DNA of 64,000 nt from Clostridia bacterium. Lineage in GTDB: Bacteria > Bacillota > Clostridia > Oscillospirales > CAG-272. The stretch covers positions 1-64,000 of the forward strand of contig JAFQEG010000010.1 of assembly GCA_017399145.1 (NCBI GenBank), given 5' to 3'. Position 1 is the stretch's first letter; each line of letters opens with the position of its first letter. The notes beneath the pieces were generated by a model, which did not search any database, was not told where the DNA came from, and was given only the letters and a program-made list of their open reading frames with translations. The translations under genes were made by a program, and so were the position numbers. Shown piece after piece: positions 7,720 through 20,528 of the stretch.

Positions 7720-9051
7720 TTATACTTCTGTTGCGTAAATATTGTGGTCGTCGATTTCGTCAATGCGAACGCTAACAAAATCCCCCACAGAGTGTTTGAT
7801 TTTTGATTGATAGAACACTAAATCATCAATTTCCGGAGCATCAGTATATGCTCTTGCTATGTATCTTTTTTCAAGATTGTCATAGCCCTCGGTAAGCACC
7901 CTTATTATTTTCCCCTCTTGACCACTTGACAATTCATCATAAACGCTTTGTTGCTCACGCATTATGATTTCTTCTCTCTTTTGCTTTATCTCATCATCAA
8001 TTTGGTCGGGAAGCCTATATGCAGGGGTCCCCTCCTCACGAGAGTAAGCAAAGGCACCAAAATGCTCAAACTTAACCTCTCTTATAAACTGACAAAGCTC
8101 TAAAAATTCCTCATCCGTTTCCCCTGGGAAGCCAACTATTGCAGTTGAGCGAATAACCATTCCCTCAATCTCTCTTAGCCTCTTTATAGCATTTTTAATT
8201 GTGTCGCTATTTCCACGGCGATTCATTCTTTTTAGGATTTTGTCGTTTATATGCTGAATAGGTAAATCAATATACTTAACTAGCTTTGAGTTAGTCTTAA
8301 ATTCCTCAATCAACTCATCTGTTATCTTTTCCGGATAGCAATAAAGGATTCTTAACCACTGTACCTCTGTTTCCTTAGCTAAGCGAGATAGCAAAAGTGG
8401 AAGATTGTATTCACCATAAAGGTCAATGCCATAGGCAGTTGTGTCCTGACCTATAACAATAATTTCCTTAATGCCCATATCACAAAGCTCCTTAGCCTCG
8501 TTTATTAGGTCATCAATAGGTCTTGAACGGAATTTTCCTCTAATATCGGGAATTGCACAGTAGGTGCAACGGTTATCACAGCCCTCACTTATCTTAAGAT
8601 AAGCGTAAGCGTCCCCCGTTGTAACAATTCTGTCCCCACCCAATTCAACAAGATTCTTATCTAAATATGAGGTAAATCTCTGTTTTTTAGACACTGCCTC
8701 CACTGCTTTTGCAATTTCGTGAACACTACCCGTACCTAAAACTGCATCAACCTCGGGGATTTCCTTCAAGATTTCGTCCCTGTATCTTTCTGCAAGACAG
8801 CCAGTTACCACAATTCCCTTTAGGTTAGCATTTTCCTTAAGCCAAGCAATATCAAGAATATTATCAATCGATTCCTGCTTTGCACTTTCAATAAATGCAC
8901 AGGTATTAATAATTATAATATCTGCCTCGGTTTCCTCAGGGGTAATTTCGTACCCCTCCTTAACCAAATGCCCAAGCATAACCTCGGTATCAAGCTGATT
9001 TTTAGGACAGCCTAAGGATACAAAGCCAACTCTTATATCCTTATTATTCAT
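7720..9051 (-). CDS. rimO: ribosomal protein S12 methylthiotransferase
   Basis: A 443-residue radical-SAM enzyme that adds a methylthio group to an aspartate of ribosomal protein S12. The N-terminal UPF0004 cluster ligands are C15, C51 and C85. The radical-SAM cluster is C158-x3-C162-x2-C165, followed by PDIRGKFRSR, which is typical of RimO (MiaB differs here). A C-terminal TRAM-like segment follows (about 370-443). The start overlaps the upstream recX stop by 8 bases. Confidence 0.95.
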   Translation of the reverse strand: MNNKDIRVGFVSLGCPKNQLDTEVMLGHLVKEGYEITPEETEADIIIINTCAFIESAKQESIDNILDIAWLKENANLKGIVVTGCLAERYRDEILKEIPEVDAVLGTGSVHEIAKAVEAVSKKQRFTSYLDKNLVELGGDRIVTTGDAYAYLKISEGCDNRCTYCAIPDIRGKFRSRPIDDLINEAKELCDMGIKEIIVIGQDTTAYGIDLYGEYNLPLLLSRLAKETEVQWLRILYCYPEKITDELIEEFKTNSKLVKYIDLPIQHINDKILKRMNRRGNSDTIKNAIKRLREIEGMVIRSTAIVGFPGETDEEFLELCQFIREVKFEHFGAFAYSREEGTPAYRLPDQIDDEIKQKREEIIMREQQSVYDELSSGQEGKIIRVLTEGYDNLEKRYIARAYTDAPEIDDLVFYQSKIKHSVGDFVSVRIDEIDDHNIYATEV

Positions 9052-9691
9052 TTCCGCTCTCCTTGATTATATCAATTCCTGCCTTAATATCAATTACAGA
9101 GTAGCCAAGACGCATAAGTGAGGCTATCATTTTCTTAATCTCGTCACCGGATTTTGGAAGTGGCATATGCTTAGCCCTAATAACGTCAGCGCACATGCTA
9201 CCGAAATCCACTAGTCGAAGATTATCAGCTACGTAATTCATAACGTCCTCACGCAAGTAGCCCTTAGCAATTAGCTCGTTTATAATCTTTAGCTTGCCGA
9301 ATTTCTTTCTTACGTAGGTGTCACAAAGTAAGCCAATTTGCTTCTTTTCATCAATATGACCTCTATGCTCCATATAAACAGCCACATTCTTAGAAAGCTC
9401 ATAGGAAAAGCCTCTTGCTTGAAGCTTCATTACTAATGATTTTTTGTTATTCTCACCACAGGAAAGAATTGAATATGCAGCACGACGTGCATTATCAAAA
9501 AGCATTTCCTCTCTTATCTGCAAGAATCTTTCATCATCAAGCACCTCGCCCTCTTTGATATTAAATCTCAGAAATTGCTCCTCGGAAACCTGCATTTCAA
9601 AGGTGGTATTCTTGCTAGATTTAATACAAAGAATTCTACCGTGTGCTGTGGACCTTATCTTTTCCACTGTATAAAAAATTTCTTTTTCCAT
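9044..9691 (-). CDS. recX: RecX-family regulator of RecA
   Basis: A 215-residue protein with the RecX three-helix repeats: ARRAAYSILSCGENNKKSLVMKLQARGFSYE (about 69-99), GHIDEKKQI...KFGKLKIINELIAKGYLREDV, then a shorter third repeat. RecX binds RecA filaments and modulates their growth. The gene begins 3 bases after the recA stop, as in many bacteria where the two are co-transcribed. Confidence 0.85.
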   Translation of the reverse strand: MEKEIFYTVEKIRSTAHGRILCIKSSKNTTFEMQVSEEQFLRFNIKEGEVLDDERFLQIREEMLFDNARRAAYSILSCGENNKKSLVMKLQARGFSYELSKNVAVYMEHRGHIDEKKQIGLLCDTYVRKKFGKLKIINELIAKGYLREDVMNYVADNLRLVDFGSMCADVIRAKHMPLPKSGDEIKKMIASLMRLGYSVIDIKAGIDIIKESGNE

Positions 9692-9694
9692 AAA

Positions 9695-10807
9695 TTAATC
9701 ATCTAAGTTGAGGGATTTAATATCGAAATCATCGTCATCGATACCAAGGACCTCATCGCCATCGTCACCTGTTGCTCCGTTTTGAATTTTTGCCAATATT
9801 TTTTCCTCAAGCTCCTTCATCTTTGCTGGGTCCTTTTCGAAGTAAGCTCTTGTATTATCCTTACCCTGTGCTACTCTTGCCCCCTCATATGAGAACCAAG
9901 AGCCACTCTTTTGAACAATATCAAGGGTAAGAGCAAGATCCATCATTTCAGATGCCTTAGAAATTCCCTTGCCATAAAGAATATCAAACTCAGCAACCTT
10001 GAATGGTGGCGCTACCTTATTTTTAACAACCTTACACTTAACGTGGTTACCGTAAGCCTCTGTACCATTCTTTAGAGTATCAGCCTTTCTTACGTCAATT
10101 CTAACTGATGCATAGTACTTAAGCGCCTTACCACCCGTTGTCGTTTCAGGATTACCATACATTACGTTTAGCTTATCACGAAGCTGGTTAATAAATATTA
10201 CAATACAATTTGTCTTAGCAATAGCGCCAGATAGCTTACGAAGTGCCTGTGACATAAGTCTTGCCTGTAAGCCCATATGGGAATCACCCATAGCGCCCTC
10301 AATTTCCTGTCTAGGTACAAGGGCTGCAACAGAGTCGATTACAACTATATCAACAGCACCTGAGGAAACAAGCTTTTCTGTAATTTCAAGTGCTTGCTCA
10401 CCGTTGTCTGGCTGTGATACTAAAAGCTCGTCAATATTTACGCCAATTGCCTTTGCGTAAACTGGGTCAAGGGCATGCTCTGCATCAATAAATGCAGCAG
10501 TGCCACCCTGCTTTTGCGACTCTGCAACTGCATGAAGTGCAACTGTTGTTTTACCTGAGCTTTCAGGACCATAAATTTCAATAATTCTTCCCTTTGGCAA
10601 GCCACCAACACCTAATGCAAGGTCAAGTGTAAGTGAACCAGTTGAAACGGAGCCCATTTGTAAATCGCCCTTTTCACCAAGTCGTCTAATTGACTCCTCG
10701 CCACATTCTCTTTTTATTTGATTTAAAGCAGTTTCAAGCGCCTTTCTTTTTTCCTCGGCGCTAACTGCTACTACATCATCAGTCTTTTTTACCGCTTTTT
10801 TAGCCAT
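9695..10807 (-). CDS. recA: recombinase RecA
   Basis: A 370-residue recombinase with Walker [10 protein letters not shown] (80-88), the MAW-like [23 protein letters not shown] segment, the DNA-binding loop region ([21 protein letters not shown]) and the usual acidic C-terminal tail ([15 protein letters not shown]). It forms filaments on single-stranded DNA for strand exchange and for the SOS response. No promoter or LexA-like site is evident in the 27 bases upstream, so it is read through from gyrA. Confidence 0.97.
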   Translation of the reverse strand: MAKKAVKKTDDVVAVSAEEKRKALETALNQIKRECGEESIRRLGEKGDLQMGSVSTGSLTLDLALGVGGLPKGRIIEIYGPESSGKTTVALHAVAESQKQGGTAAFIDAEHALDPVYAKAIGVNIDELLVSQPDNGEQALEITEKLVSSGAVDIVVIDSVAALVPRQEIEGAMGDSHMGLQARLMSQALRKLSGAIAKTNCIVIFINQLRDKLNVMYGNPETTTGGKALKYYASVRIDVRKADTLKNGTEAYGNHVKCKVVKNKVAPPFKVAEFDILYGKGISKASEMMDLALTLDIVQKSGSWFSYEGARVAQGKDNTRAYFEKDPAKMKELEEKILAKIQNGATGDDGDEVLGIDDDDFDIKSLNLDD

Positions 10808-10834
10808 TTTTCTCTCCCTTCCTAATTAAAAATC

Positions 10835-11401
10835 CTAGTAGGTTGTGCTGTCAAGTCGCCAGCCCTGTTCCTCACGGACACAAACAACCTCTTTTATATT
10901 TCCATCAATAGTAGTAATTTTTGCCTCTATTCTGTCAAGAGTCGTTTCCATAATTTCCACAGTATCAAGGTCATAATAGTAAATACCCTCATAGGCCTCA
11001 ATATCCTGTAAAACTAAAATAGTACCACTTAATTCAATATATCTTGCCTTTGTAACAATTCCACCACCGGCACTATATCTACCCTCAAAGGTTGACTCAA
11101 TCAATTCATTTGCATAGGACTGTGATAAAACACTCCTTGTAAATGCTTTAATTTCCTCAAGGCTTTTATATTCTTCCGTTGGGTCTATTTCAATGTAAGC
11201 ATTTTTCGATTCAATATCAAGGTGCTTAAGTCCCTCTCCATAGTGAATACGATTAATTTCCGATGCCTTACCCATCAAATCCTTGACAATTACTCTTGCC
11301 TCAGAAAATTCAATGCCTACCTCGTTTCCATTACAGCCAACCATAACGGTAGCAAAAATTGCTACCATTATGATTAAAGCTACTATTCTTAGCCCTCTCA
11401 C
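10835..11401 (-). CDS. small lipoprotein of unknown function
   Basis: A 188-residue protein with a lipoprotein signal (hydrophobic stretch 5-20, then VGC, lipidated Cys23). The mature part mixes beta-strands and helices and has no motif I recognise. Its start overlaps the gyrA stop by 4 bases, and recA follows 27 bases after it, so it sits inside the gyrase-recA transcript. That placement is unexpected for a surface lipoprotein. Confidence 0.7.
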   Translation of the reverse strand: MRGLRIVALIIMVAIFATVMVGCNGNEVGIEFSEARVIVKDLMGKASEINRIHYGEGLKHLDIESKNAYIEIDPTEEYKSLEEIKAFTRSVLSQSYANELIESTFEGRYSAGGGIVTKARYIELSGTILVLQDIEAYEGIYYYDLDTVEIMETTLDRIEAKITTIDGNIKEVVCVREEQGWRLDSTTY

Positions 11402-13956
11402 TCTTGACCCTCACCTGAGTCCTGTGGATTTTCCTGTGGTGTCTCAGCAGGTGTATCTACTACTGGGTTATCCTGTGGTGCGTTTTCGTCAACTGGGCTT
11501 TCTTCCTCGTCTTCCTTATCAACAAGAGTTGTGTTAGCAACAACTGCACCCTCGTTAAGCTTCATTACTCTAACACCAGTTGTGGACCTCTTATAGGTTG
11601 GAATTACGTCGGTAGCAGTCCTGATAATAGTACCCTCGTTTGTAATAACCATTACGTCCTTATTCTCGTCAACACAAGCAACGGATGCCAAAAGTCCTGT
11701 CTTTTCATTGATATTGTGTACAATTACACCGAGAATACCACGATTACGTGGCTCGAATTCTGCAAATTCACTCTTCTTACCGTAGCCGTTTTCGGTAATT
11801 GTAAGTAGCTTCTTAGTTTCGTCAACAATAACAGCACCGCAAACAATATCGCCCTCTCTTAGGTCAATACCACGTACACCACGGGCAGTTCTACTAACAA
11901 CCTTAACCTTGTCCTCGTGGAATCTTACAGCATAACCATTCTTTGTAGCAATAAGCACGTCATCACTACCGGTTGTATGTCCAACAAAGATAAGCCTGTC
12001 GCCCTCGTCAAGATTAATTGCAATCTTACCACCCTTGCGCTGATATTCATACTCTTGAAGGTCAGTACGCTTGATAATACCATTTTGAGTAATCATTGTT
12101 AGATATTCGCCATGTGTAAACTCATCAAGTGCAATCATAGCGGTAACCTTTTCGCCCTTTTCAATCTCAATAATATTGATTAGGTTAGAGCCCTTAGCCG
12201 TTCTTGATGCCTCAGGAATTCTATATACCTTACGAACAAAAATCTTACCATTATCAGTAAACATAAGCAAGTAAGAGTGGCTATTAGCAACAAGAACCTT
12301 TTCAATAAAGTCCTCTTCCTTAGTTTGCATAGCAATAAGACCCTTACCACCACGTCTTTGTGCAGAATATGTATCTGCAGGGATTCTCTTAATATAGCCA
12401 GAGTTTGTAAGAGTAATTACGCACTCATGTCTTTCAATTAGGTCCTCTATGTCAATTTCATCATCGCTATCAATAATTTCAGTTCTTCTCTCGTCAGCAT
12501 ACTTACGCTTAATTTCAAGAAGCTCTTCCTTAATGATATTTCTAATCTTTTGATTATCGCCTAGAATTTCGGTCAATTCCTTAATAATCTCGTAAAGCTT
12601 ATTAAGTCTGTCCTCAATCTTTTGTCTTTCAAGACCGGACAAACGACCAAGAGTCATTTCAACAATAGCCTGTGCCTGCGCCTCTGTTAAATCAAATCTT
12701 TCAATTAGGTTTTCCTTAGCAACAGGAGTTGACTCAGAGGAGCGAATTATAGAAATAACCTCGTCAATGTTATCAATTGCCTTCTTGTAGCCCTCATAAA
12801 TATGAGCCTCAGCCTTAGCCTTATTCAAATCAAAGGCTGTACGTCTTCTAATTACCTCCTCTTGGAAGGAAATATAGTTGCTTAAAACACCCTTAAGACC
12901 AAGTGTCTTTGGCTCACCATTAACAAGTGCAAGCATATTAACAGCGCAGGTGTCCTCAAGCTGAGTATTCTTGTAAAGCAAATTAAGTATAATTTGTGGA
13001 TTTGCATCTCTCTTATACTCAATAACAATTCTCATACCCGCACGACCACTCTCGTTACGAATATCAGTAATGCCCTCAATCTTCTTATCCTTAACAAGGT
13101 TAGCCATAGACTCAATAAGCATTTGTCTATTAACCATGTATGGGATTTCAGTTACAACAATTCTTCTGTTGTCCTCTTCAATTGTAGCCTTTGAGCGAAC
13201 TCTAATTCTACCCTTACCGGTTGTATAAGCGTCAATTATTCCACGCTTACCATAAATAGTTGCATAGGTTGGGAAGTCAGGACCCTTAATGTATTCCATA
13301 AGCTCGGAAACCTCGCACTCTGGATTTTCCATTAAGTAAATAGTACCATCAACAACCTCACCTAGATTATGTGGGGGAACGTTTGTTGCCATACCAACGG
13401 CAATACCTACGCTACCATTAACTAGGAAGTTAGGGAAACGAGATGGAAGTACAGTTGGCTCCTTTCTTGAGTTATCAAAGTTAGGAATAAAATCAACAAC
13501 GTCCTTATCAATATCACTCATAAGCTCGTTTGCAAGCTTAGACATTCTAGCCTCTGTATAACGGTAAGCAGCAGCGCCGTCACCGTCAACGTTACCGAAG
13601 TTACCGTGTCCGTCAACTAGTGGATAACGAAGTGAGAAGGGCTGTGCCATTCTAACCATAGTGCCGTAAACGGATTGGTCACCGTGTGGATGGTATCTAC
13701 CAAGCACGTTACCAACGGTTGTAGCTGATTTTCTAAAGGGCTTATCACTTGTTAGGTGGTCCTCATACATAGCATACATAACACGTCTTTGACCTGGCTT
13801 CATACCATCTCTTATATCAGGTAGTGCACGGCTAACAATAACGCTCATTGAGTACTCAAGGAATGCCTCTGGTACTCTGGACTCAATAGTCCTGCCAACT
13901 ATCATCTGTTCAATATTTTCATAATCTAAATCATCATGCTTTAATTCCTTAGCCAT
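11398..13956 (-). CDS. gyrA: DNA gyrase subunit A
   Basis: An 852-residue topoisomerase subunit that breaks and rejoins DNA. The winged-helix region and [10 protein letters not shown] with catalytic Tyr133 are visible, followed by six C-terminal beta-pinwheel repeats and the GyrA-box QRRGGKG near residue 565. The quinolone-binding segment reads [11 protein letters not shown] (89-99). The positions equivalent to E. coli Ser83 and Asp87 are Gln94 and Gly98. The last ~35 residues are an acidic, proline-rich tail. The gene starts 14 bases after gyrB. Confidence 0.96.
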   Translation of the reverse strand: MAKELKHDDLDYENIEQMIVGRTIESRVPEAFLEYSMSVIVSRALPDIRDGMKPGQRRVMYAMYEDHLTSDKPFRKSATTVGNVLGRYHPHGDQSVYGTMVRMAQPFSLRYPLVDGHGNFGNVDGDGAAAYRYTEARMSKLANELMSDIDKDVVDFIPNFDNSRKEPTVLPSRFPNFLVNGSVGIAVGMATNVPPHNLGEVVDGTIYLMENPECEVSELMEYIKGPDFPTYATIYGKRGIIDAYTTGKGRIRVRSKATIEEDNRRIVVTEIPYMVNRQMLIESMANLVKDKKIEGITDIRNESGRAGMRIVIEYKRDANPQIILNLLYKNTQLEDTCAVNMLALVNGEPKTLGLKGVLSNYISFQEEVIRRRTAFDLNKAKAEAHIYEGYKKAIDNIDEVISIIRSSESTPVAKENLIERFDLTEAQAQAIVEMTLGRLSGLERQKIEDRLNKLYEIIKELTEILGDNQKIRNIIKEELLEIKRKYADERRTEIIDSDDEIDIEDLIERHECVITLTNSGYIKRIPADTYSAQRRGGKGLIAMQTKEEDFIEKVLVANSHSYLLMFTDNGKIFVRKVYRIPEASRTAKGSNLINIIEIEKGEKVTAMIALDEFTHGEYLTMITQNGIIKRTDLQEYEYQRKGGKIAINLDEGDRLIFVGHTTGSDDVLIATKNGYAVRFHEDKVKVVSRTARGVRGIDLREGDIVCGAVIVDETKKLLTITENGYGKKSEFAEFEPRNRGILGVIVHNINEKTGLLASVACVDENKDVMVITNEGTIIRTATDVIPTYKRSTTGVRVMKLNEGAVVANTTLVDKEDEEESPVDENAPQDNPVVDTPAETPQENPQDSGEGQE

Positions 13957-13970
13957 TTTTCAGCACCCCC

Positions 13971-16150
<2,180 letters not shown>

Positions 16151-16153
16151 TTT

Positions 16154-17398
16154 TTAATCCTCGTCGTCTATGCTTCCAATATTGTCAAGGTCGCCCTCGT
16201 CATCTTCAATATTTTCTTCAATATTTTTTTCATAGTCCTCTTCCTGAGGATTTTCTTCTATATTTTCTTTTTCAAACTTGTAATTTTCAATTCTTTGTCC
16301 GTTTTTAATTTCAATAAAGTTAGCAACCTTAGTCTTATCAAAGCCGGATTTATCACAGGCAGTAATAATAACCTGTCTTTTATCAATGCTAGATAAGATA
16401 AATTGCTTTCTTGTATCGTCAAGCTCTGACAAAACGTCATCAAAAAGAAATACAGGATACTCACCACTATATTCACGGCTTATCTCACCCTCTGCCATCT
16501 TCATAGCTAAGGCTAAGGACCTTTGCTGTCCCTGTGAGGAATAAAACCTTGCATCCTTACCATTCAATTCAATTTTTAAGTCATCCTTATGAATGCCATA
16601 TAAGGTAGCACCGTACTTATATTCTCTTTCTAAATTGTTTTTTAAAAGCTCAAAATATTTGTTTTTGAGGAGTTCTCTATTTTCAAAATCCTTTTCCTCT
16701 GCATTGTTTTCATAGGTGATTTTTGGCTTTTCCTTGCCCCTTGTCATCTCCTCAAAGAAAACCTTCACCCAGGAGTCAAGCTTTTTGATATATTCCTCTC
16801 TCATAATAGCAATATCGGCACAAAGATAAGCAAGCTCGCTTGAATATACCTCAAGCATATCAACAAAGCCTGCCCTTTCCTTCGGGTCCATTTTTAGAAT
16901 TGCATTTCTACTTTCAACCACATGATTATATTGATTCATCATCTTAATATAAATGGGCCTTAGCTGTGAAATAGCAACGTCTAAAAACCTACGTCTTACA
17001 GAGGGTGAGTCCTTAATAATCCCTAAATGAGAGGGGCAAAACAAAACCGACCTAAACTCACCTATTATCTCAGAGGTCTTTGAAACCTTAACCTTATTTC
17101 TGTAAAACCTTTTATTTTGGTATTTAGGAATTTCAACCCCAAGAGTCATTTGACTTTTGCTTATTCCATTTTTTTCAAAATCCATAATTGCATAGGCACA
17201 GCCCTTGTCAAACCTTACAAGCTCCTTGTCCTTAAATGCACGAAAGCTTTTACCTCTTGCAAATAGATAAATACCCTCTAGAATATTAGTTTTACCCTGA
17301 GCATTTTCTCCGTAAATTACGTTTATACCGTCAGAAAATTCAATTTCTTCATTTTCGATATTGCGAAAATCCTGAAGCTTAATTTTCTTACAATACAT
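16154..17398 (-). CDS. recF: DNA replication and repair protein RecF
   Basis: A 414-residue SMC-like ATPase that loads RecA at gaps. Walker A GENAQGKTN lies near residue 30, the signature motif in SSQGQQRSLALAMKMAEGE, and Walker B in YPVFLFDDVLSELD. Family members are usually about 360-375 residues. This one has an extra acidic C-terminal tail of roughly 40 residues with repeated NIEEN-type segments, which I have not seen as a standard part of RecF. It lies 12 bases after dnaN. Confidence 0.93.
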   Translation of the reverse strand: MYCKKIKLQDFRNIENEEIEFSDGINVIYGENAQGKTNILEGIYLFARGKSFRAFKDKELVRFDKGCAYAIMDFEKNGISKSQMTLGVEIPKYQNKRFYRNKVKVSKTSEIIGEFRSVLFCPSHLGIIKDSPSVRRRFLDVAISQLRPIYIKMMNQYNHVVESRNAILKMDPKERAGFVDMLEVYSSELAYLCADIAIMREEYIKKLDSWVKVFFEEMTRGKEKPKITYENNAEEKDFENRELLKNKYFELLKNNLEREYKYGATLYGIHKDDLKIELNGKDARFYSSQGQQRSLALAMKMAEGEISREYSGEYPVFLFDDVLSELDDTRKQFILSSIDKRQVIITACDKSGFDKTKVANFIEIKNGQRIENYKFEKENIEENPQEEDYEKNIEENIEDDEGDLDNIGSIDDED

Positions 17399-17410
17399 AA
17401 TAAATTCCTT

Positions 17411-18559
17411 TTATCGTGTCATTCTCATAGGCATGATGTAGTAAAGGAATTTACCCTCATCCTTCTTTGATGGCTCAATAATAACACCTGTAACAGGATT
17501 TACAAATTTCAAATTCATAGGACCGTCATCACAAACCTTAATTGCCTCAATAATACTTCTACATTCAAAGGCAATTGTTAGACTTTCACCGCTTATCTTA
17601 TCAATATCGATTTCGTCAAAGGCATTTCCATTTTGTGATTGAGTTGAAACTGACAAAACCTCGTCAATTGTAAACTTAACATAAGGACGGAATGTATTTG
17701 CTAATCTATCCTCAATAATAAGTAAGCTTCTTTCAAGTGCGCCTCTTAGCTCGCTTGCCTCACAGTTAAATTCAAGCTCACAAGCCTTTGGAATAAGTCT
17801 TGTATAGTCAAAATATTGAGAATCAATAGTCTTAGAGAAGAATGTATATTGACCAATCTTAAATATTACATACTTAAGAGTCAAACGAATTTCAATCTCG
17901 TCCTCTGTATCCTTAACCATCTTTAAGATTTCAACAAGTGTTTTACCAGGTACGATAAACTTAAGATTTAAAGCCTCGCCAAACACGTTTTTATTTTCAA
18001 TTTCAATATTGTGCTCACAAATAGCAAGTCTGTTACCATCACAGGAAACAACCTTAAACTGTGTACCTGTAATTTGGAAATAAGCACCATTAAAGAATGG
18101 ACGTGCATTATCCTTACCAACTGCAAACAAAATTCTTGTAACAAACTTTTTAAATAGATATTGTGGGAATGTAAAGCCTCTGTCACCTCTTAATTCAGGT
18201 AAGCTAGGAAATTGATTACCAGGCATACATTTAATATCAAAATGAGAAAGTCCGGATTCAATAACAGTATTATAAGCTGAGTCAACTGAAATTTTTACGT
18301 CACCACTTGGCATAGCCTTTAAAAGCTGTAAAAGCTTTTGTGCATTTATAATGCAAGAGCCTGGTCTTTCAATTTGGCAATCAACGTAGGTCCTCATACC
18401 CTTTTCAAAGTCGTAGGTTTCAACCATACACTTGCCCTCATCCTCATGACAAACAAGGTGTACACCCTCAACTGTTGGCATTGTATTTTTACCTGCAACG
18501 GTATGCATAGCAGGAATAAGTGCGTTTACAAGCACATCTCTGTTAAAAGTTACAATCAT
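17411..18559 (-). CDS. dnaN: DNA polymerase III subunit beta (sliding clamp)
   Basis: About 382 residues. The start MIVTFNRDVL, with GTGAGG 7 bases upstream, is preferred over a codon 12 bases earlier. The three-fold clamp domains are recognisable (GSCIINAQKLLQLLKAMPSGDVKI; FKVVSCDGNRLAICE; the C-terminal YYIMPMRM that closes the clamp). It encircles DNA and tethers the replicative polymerase. It is separated from dnaA by a 321-bp DnaA-box region. Confidence 0.95.
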   Translation of the reverse strand: MIVTFNRDVLVNALIPAMHTVAGKNTMPTVEGVHLVCHEDEGKCMVETYDFEKGMRTYVDCQIERPGSCIINAQKLLQLLKAMPSGDVKISVDSAYNTVIESGLSHFDIKCMPGNQFPSLPELRGDRGFTFPQYLFKKFVTRILFAVGKDNARPFFNGAYFQITGTQFKVVSCDGNRLAICEHNIEIENKNVFGEALNLKFIVPGKTLVEILKMVKDTEDEIEIRLTLKYVIFKIGQYTFFSKTIDSQYFDYTRLIPKACELEFNCEASELRGALERSLLIIEDRLANTFRPYVKFTIDEVLSVSTQSQNGNAFDEIDIDKISGESLTIAFECRSIIEAIKVCDDGPMNLKFVNPVTGVIIEPSKKDEGKFLYYIMPMRMTR

Positions 18560-18880
18560 AAATAACCTCACAAATTCAAATTTTTTCTTTTTAATTCTTT
18601 TATATATATTTATATATAGTATTAGTAGTTAGGGATGTTGAAAAGTTGAAAACTAGGAAAACCCCATATAAACCAAGGAAATTTTCTTAAACTTACCAAC
18701 ATCTAACTGTGGAAATCTGTTGAAAAAACACCGATTTTTAACAAAACTAAAAATTTTAAAATTCCAAAAATTAACTCAACATTTTATCAACGGTGGAAAC
18801 TTTTTATGTTGAAAACTAAGACAAGCCTATGTAAATCAAGGCTTCTTTAAAGGTTGAAAACTGTTGATAATTGTTGAAAA
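18560..18880. other. DnaA-box region between dnaA and dnaN (candidate oriC)
   Basis: Non-coding, very AT-rich, with clustered DnaA-box-like 9-mers. TTATCAACG is at 18784-18792 and TGTTGATAA at 18862-18870. TGTTGAAAA variants are at 18636-18644, 18718-18726, 18807-18815 and 18872-18880, and TGTGGAAAT is at 18708-18716. Most point the same way. A run of A/T only (about 18598-18618) is a plausible unwinding element. The dnaN promoter must also lie here but is not a clear consensus. Confidence 0.75.
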
Positions 18881-20275
18881 CTAGTTAATGTTAATTTCCC
18901 TTAGAATATCCTCAACCTCCATAGAAAAGGCAGGATTCTTTGCCATTTCCTCCTTTACAAAGGATTCACTAGCAATAACAGTTGTCCTATCTCTGTTAAT
19001 AGCCTTACCAATCTGAGATTGAGAAAGCTTTGTGCAGGTCCTTGCAACATAAACACAAATATGTCTTGGAATTGCAATTTCCTTAGTCCTTTTTGTTGAC
19101 ATAATATCTTCTCTTGTAATTTGAAACTTGTTGCAAACTGCAAGAATAATATCGTCCATTTTCTTAGCCTCGGAATCTCTTGTTGGTAAAAATTCCTTGA
19201 TTGAATTTTTAACTCTTTCAAGAGTAATATCGCCACCCTCTAGTAATTGAATAGCGCCAAGCTTTTTAATTGCGCCCTCAAGCTGTCTTATTGAGGTTGT
19301 AATATTCTCTGCTAGGAAGCTAATAACAGGTGGGGAAAGCATAAGATTATGTAATTGAGATTTTTGCTTTAGGATAGCGCATCTTAAATCAAAGTCAGGC
19401 AATTGAATATCAACCAAAATACCAGACATAAATCTTGTCTTTAATCTGTCCTGAAGCGTTTTAATTTCATTAGGTGGACGGTCAGAGGTAAAGATGATTT
19501 GCTTGTTAGAATCATATACCGCATTAAAGGTATTAAAGAATTCCTCTTGAAGTGCAGCCTTACCTGCAACGAAATGTATATCGTCAATCAATAACACGTC
19601 GGCAGACCTGTATTTTTCACGGAATTCCTTAGTCTTATGGTTACCCATAGCATCAAACAATTGATTAGCAAATTCCTCGCCCTTTACGTACTTAATCGAC
19701 TTGTTAGGATGCCTTCTTAAAATCTCATTTACAATAGCATAAAGTAAGTGAGTCTTACCTACACCACTGTTACCGTAAATAAATAGTGGATTATAGGGCT
19801 TAATGTCCCCTGAATTGTAATCCTGTGAGGCAACCGCTAGTGCAACGGAATGTGCCATTTTGTTTGAGGACCCTACAATAAAGTTTTCAAAGGTATGCTC
19901 TGAGCTATAATTTTGAAGATTGTTAATCTTAACCTCAGCCTCTTTATGAGTGATATTACCACTTTCAATTTCCTTAAAGGTTTCTAGGTCCTTGTGAGTT
20001 AAATCAATATCGCCATGCTCACTTGAATGAATAACTACTGATGGCTCAAAGCCTAAAATGTTTGCTAAATGGTCTGCTATCTCAACTGCAAAGCGTTGAG
20101 TAAGAATTTTCTTTTTAAGGTCTGTGGGTGAAACGAATATAGCCTCGTTAATGTCTAGGGAAACAAGCTTTAAATCGCCAAACCATAAATTGATAGCCGT
20201 TGATGAATTGTTTTGAAGCATCATTTCAATAAGCATTGATTTTATCGCTTCAAAATCCAAGCTTTCGTCTGCCAT
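18881..20275 (-). CDS. dnaA: chromosomal replication initiator DnaA
   Basis: A 464-residue initiator. Domain III holds the AAA+ motifs (Walker A GNSGVGKTHLLYA, Walker B VLLIDDIHF, sensor SDRPPNEI). Domain IV holds the DnaA-box-binding signature (HICVYVARTCTKLSQSQIGKAINRDRTTVI). It opens the origin and also regulates its own gene. The ribosome site AAAGGGGG precedes the start. DnaA boxes lie on both sides of the gene. Confidence 0.97.
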   Translation of the reverse strand: MADESLDFEAIKSMLIEMMLQNNSSTAINLWFGDLKLVSLDINEAIFVSPTDLKKKILTQRFAVEIADHLANILGFEPSVVIHSSEHGDIDLTHKDLETFKEIESGNITHKEAEVKINNLQNYSSEHTFENFIVGSSNKMAHSVALAVASQDYNSGDIKPYNPLFIYGNSGVGKTHLLYAIVNEILRRHPNKSIKYVKGEEFANQLFDAMGNHKTKEFREKYRSADVLLIDDIHFVAGKAALQEEFFNTFNAVYDSNKQIIFTSDRPPNEIKTLQDRLKTRFMSGILVDIQLPDFDLRCAILKQKSQLHNLMLSPPVISFLAENITTSIRQLEGAIKKLGAIQLLEGGDITLERVKNSIKEFLPTRDSEAKKMDDIILAVCNKFQITREDIMSTKRTKEIAIPRHICVYVARTCTKLSQSQIGKAINRDRTTVIASESFVKEEMAKNPAFSMEVEDILREININ

Positions 20276-20370
20276 TTTTTAACCCCCTTTTTTTCTGTCT
20301 TATTTTGTCTTGTAGCCTTAAATCTCTCGCACGCATGCACGTGCGTGTAACTATATTTACAGTTAGTTAT

Positions 20371-20399
20371 ATTATAACATATATGTGGAAAACTGTCAA
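20371..20399 (-). promoter_or_regulatory. dnaA promoter with an internal DnaA box
   Basis: On the minus strand, TTGACA (20394-20399), 17-bp spacer, TATAAT (20371-20376): a perfect consensus. A DnaA box (TTTTCCACA, 20384-20392) fills the spacer, which points to direct autorepression. Further DnaA-box-like motifs lie upstream up to 20480 (TTTATCAACATA near 20468), and a GC palindrome (20330-20347) lies in the leader. Confidence 0.88.
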
Positions 20400-20528
20400 C
20401 AATAAACAAAGGATTTTTCCACTCTTTTGTTGAAAAAATCCTCTAAAAAGACAAAATATTAACAAATATGTTGATAAAAAAAGGGAATAGAAAAAATCTA
20501 CTCCCTAAATTATTTAAAAAAAATAATC

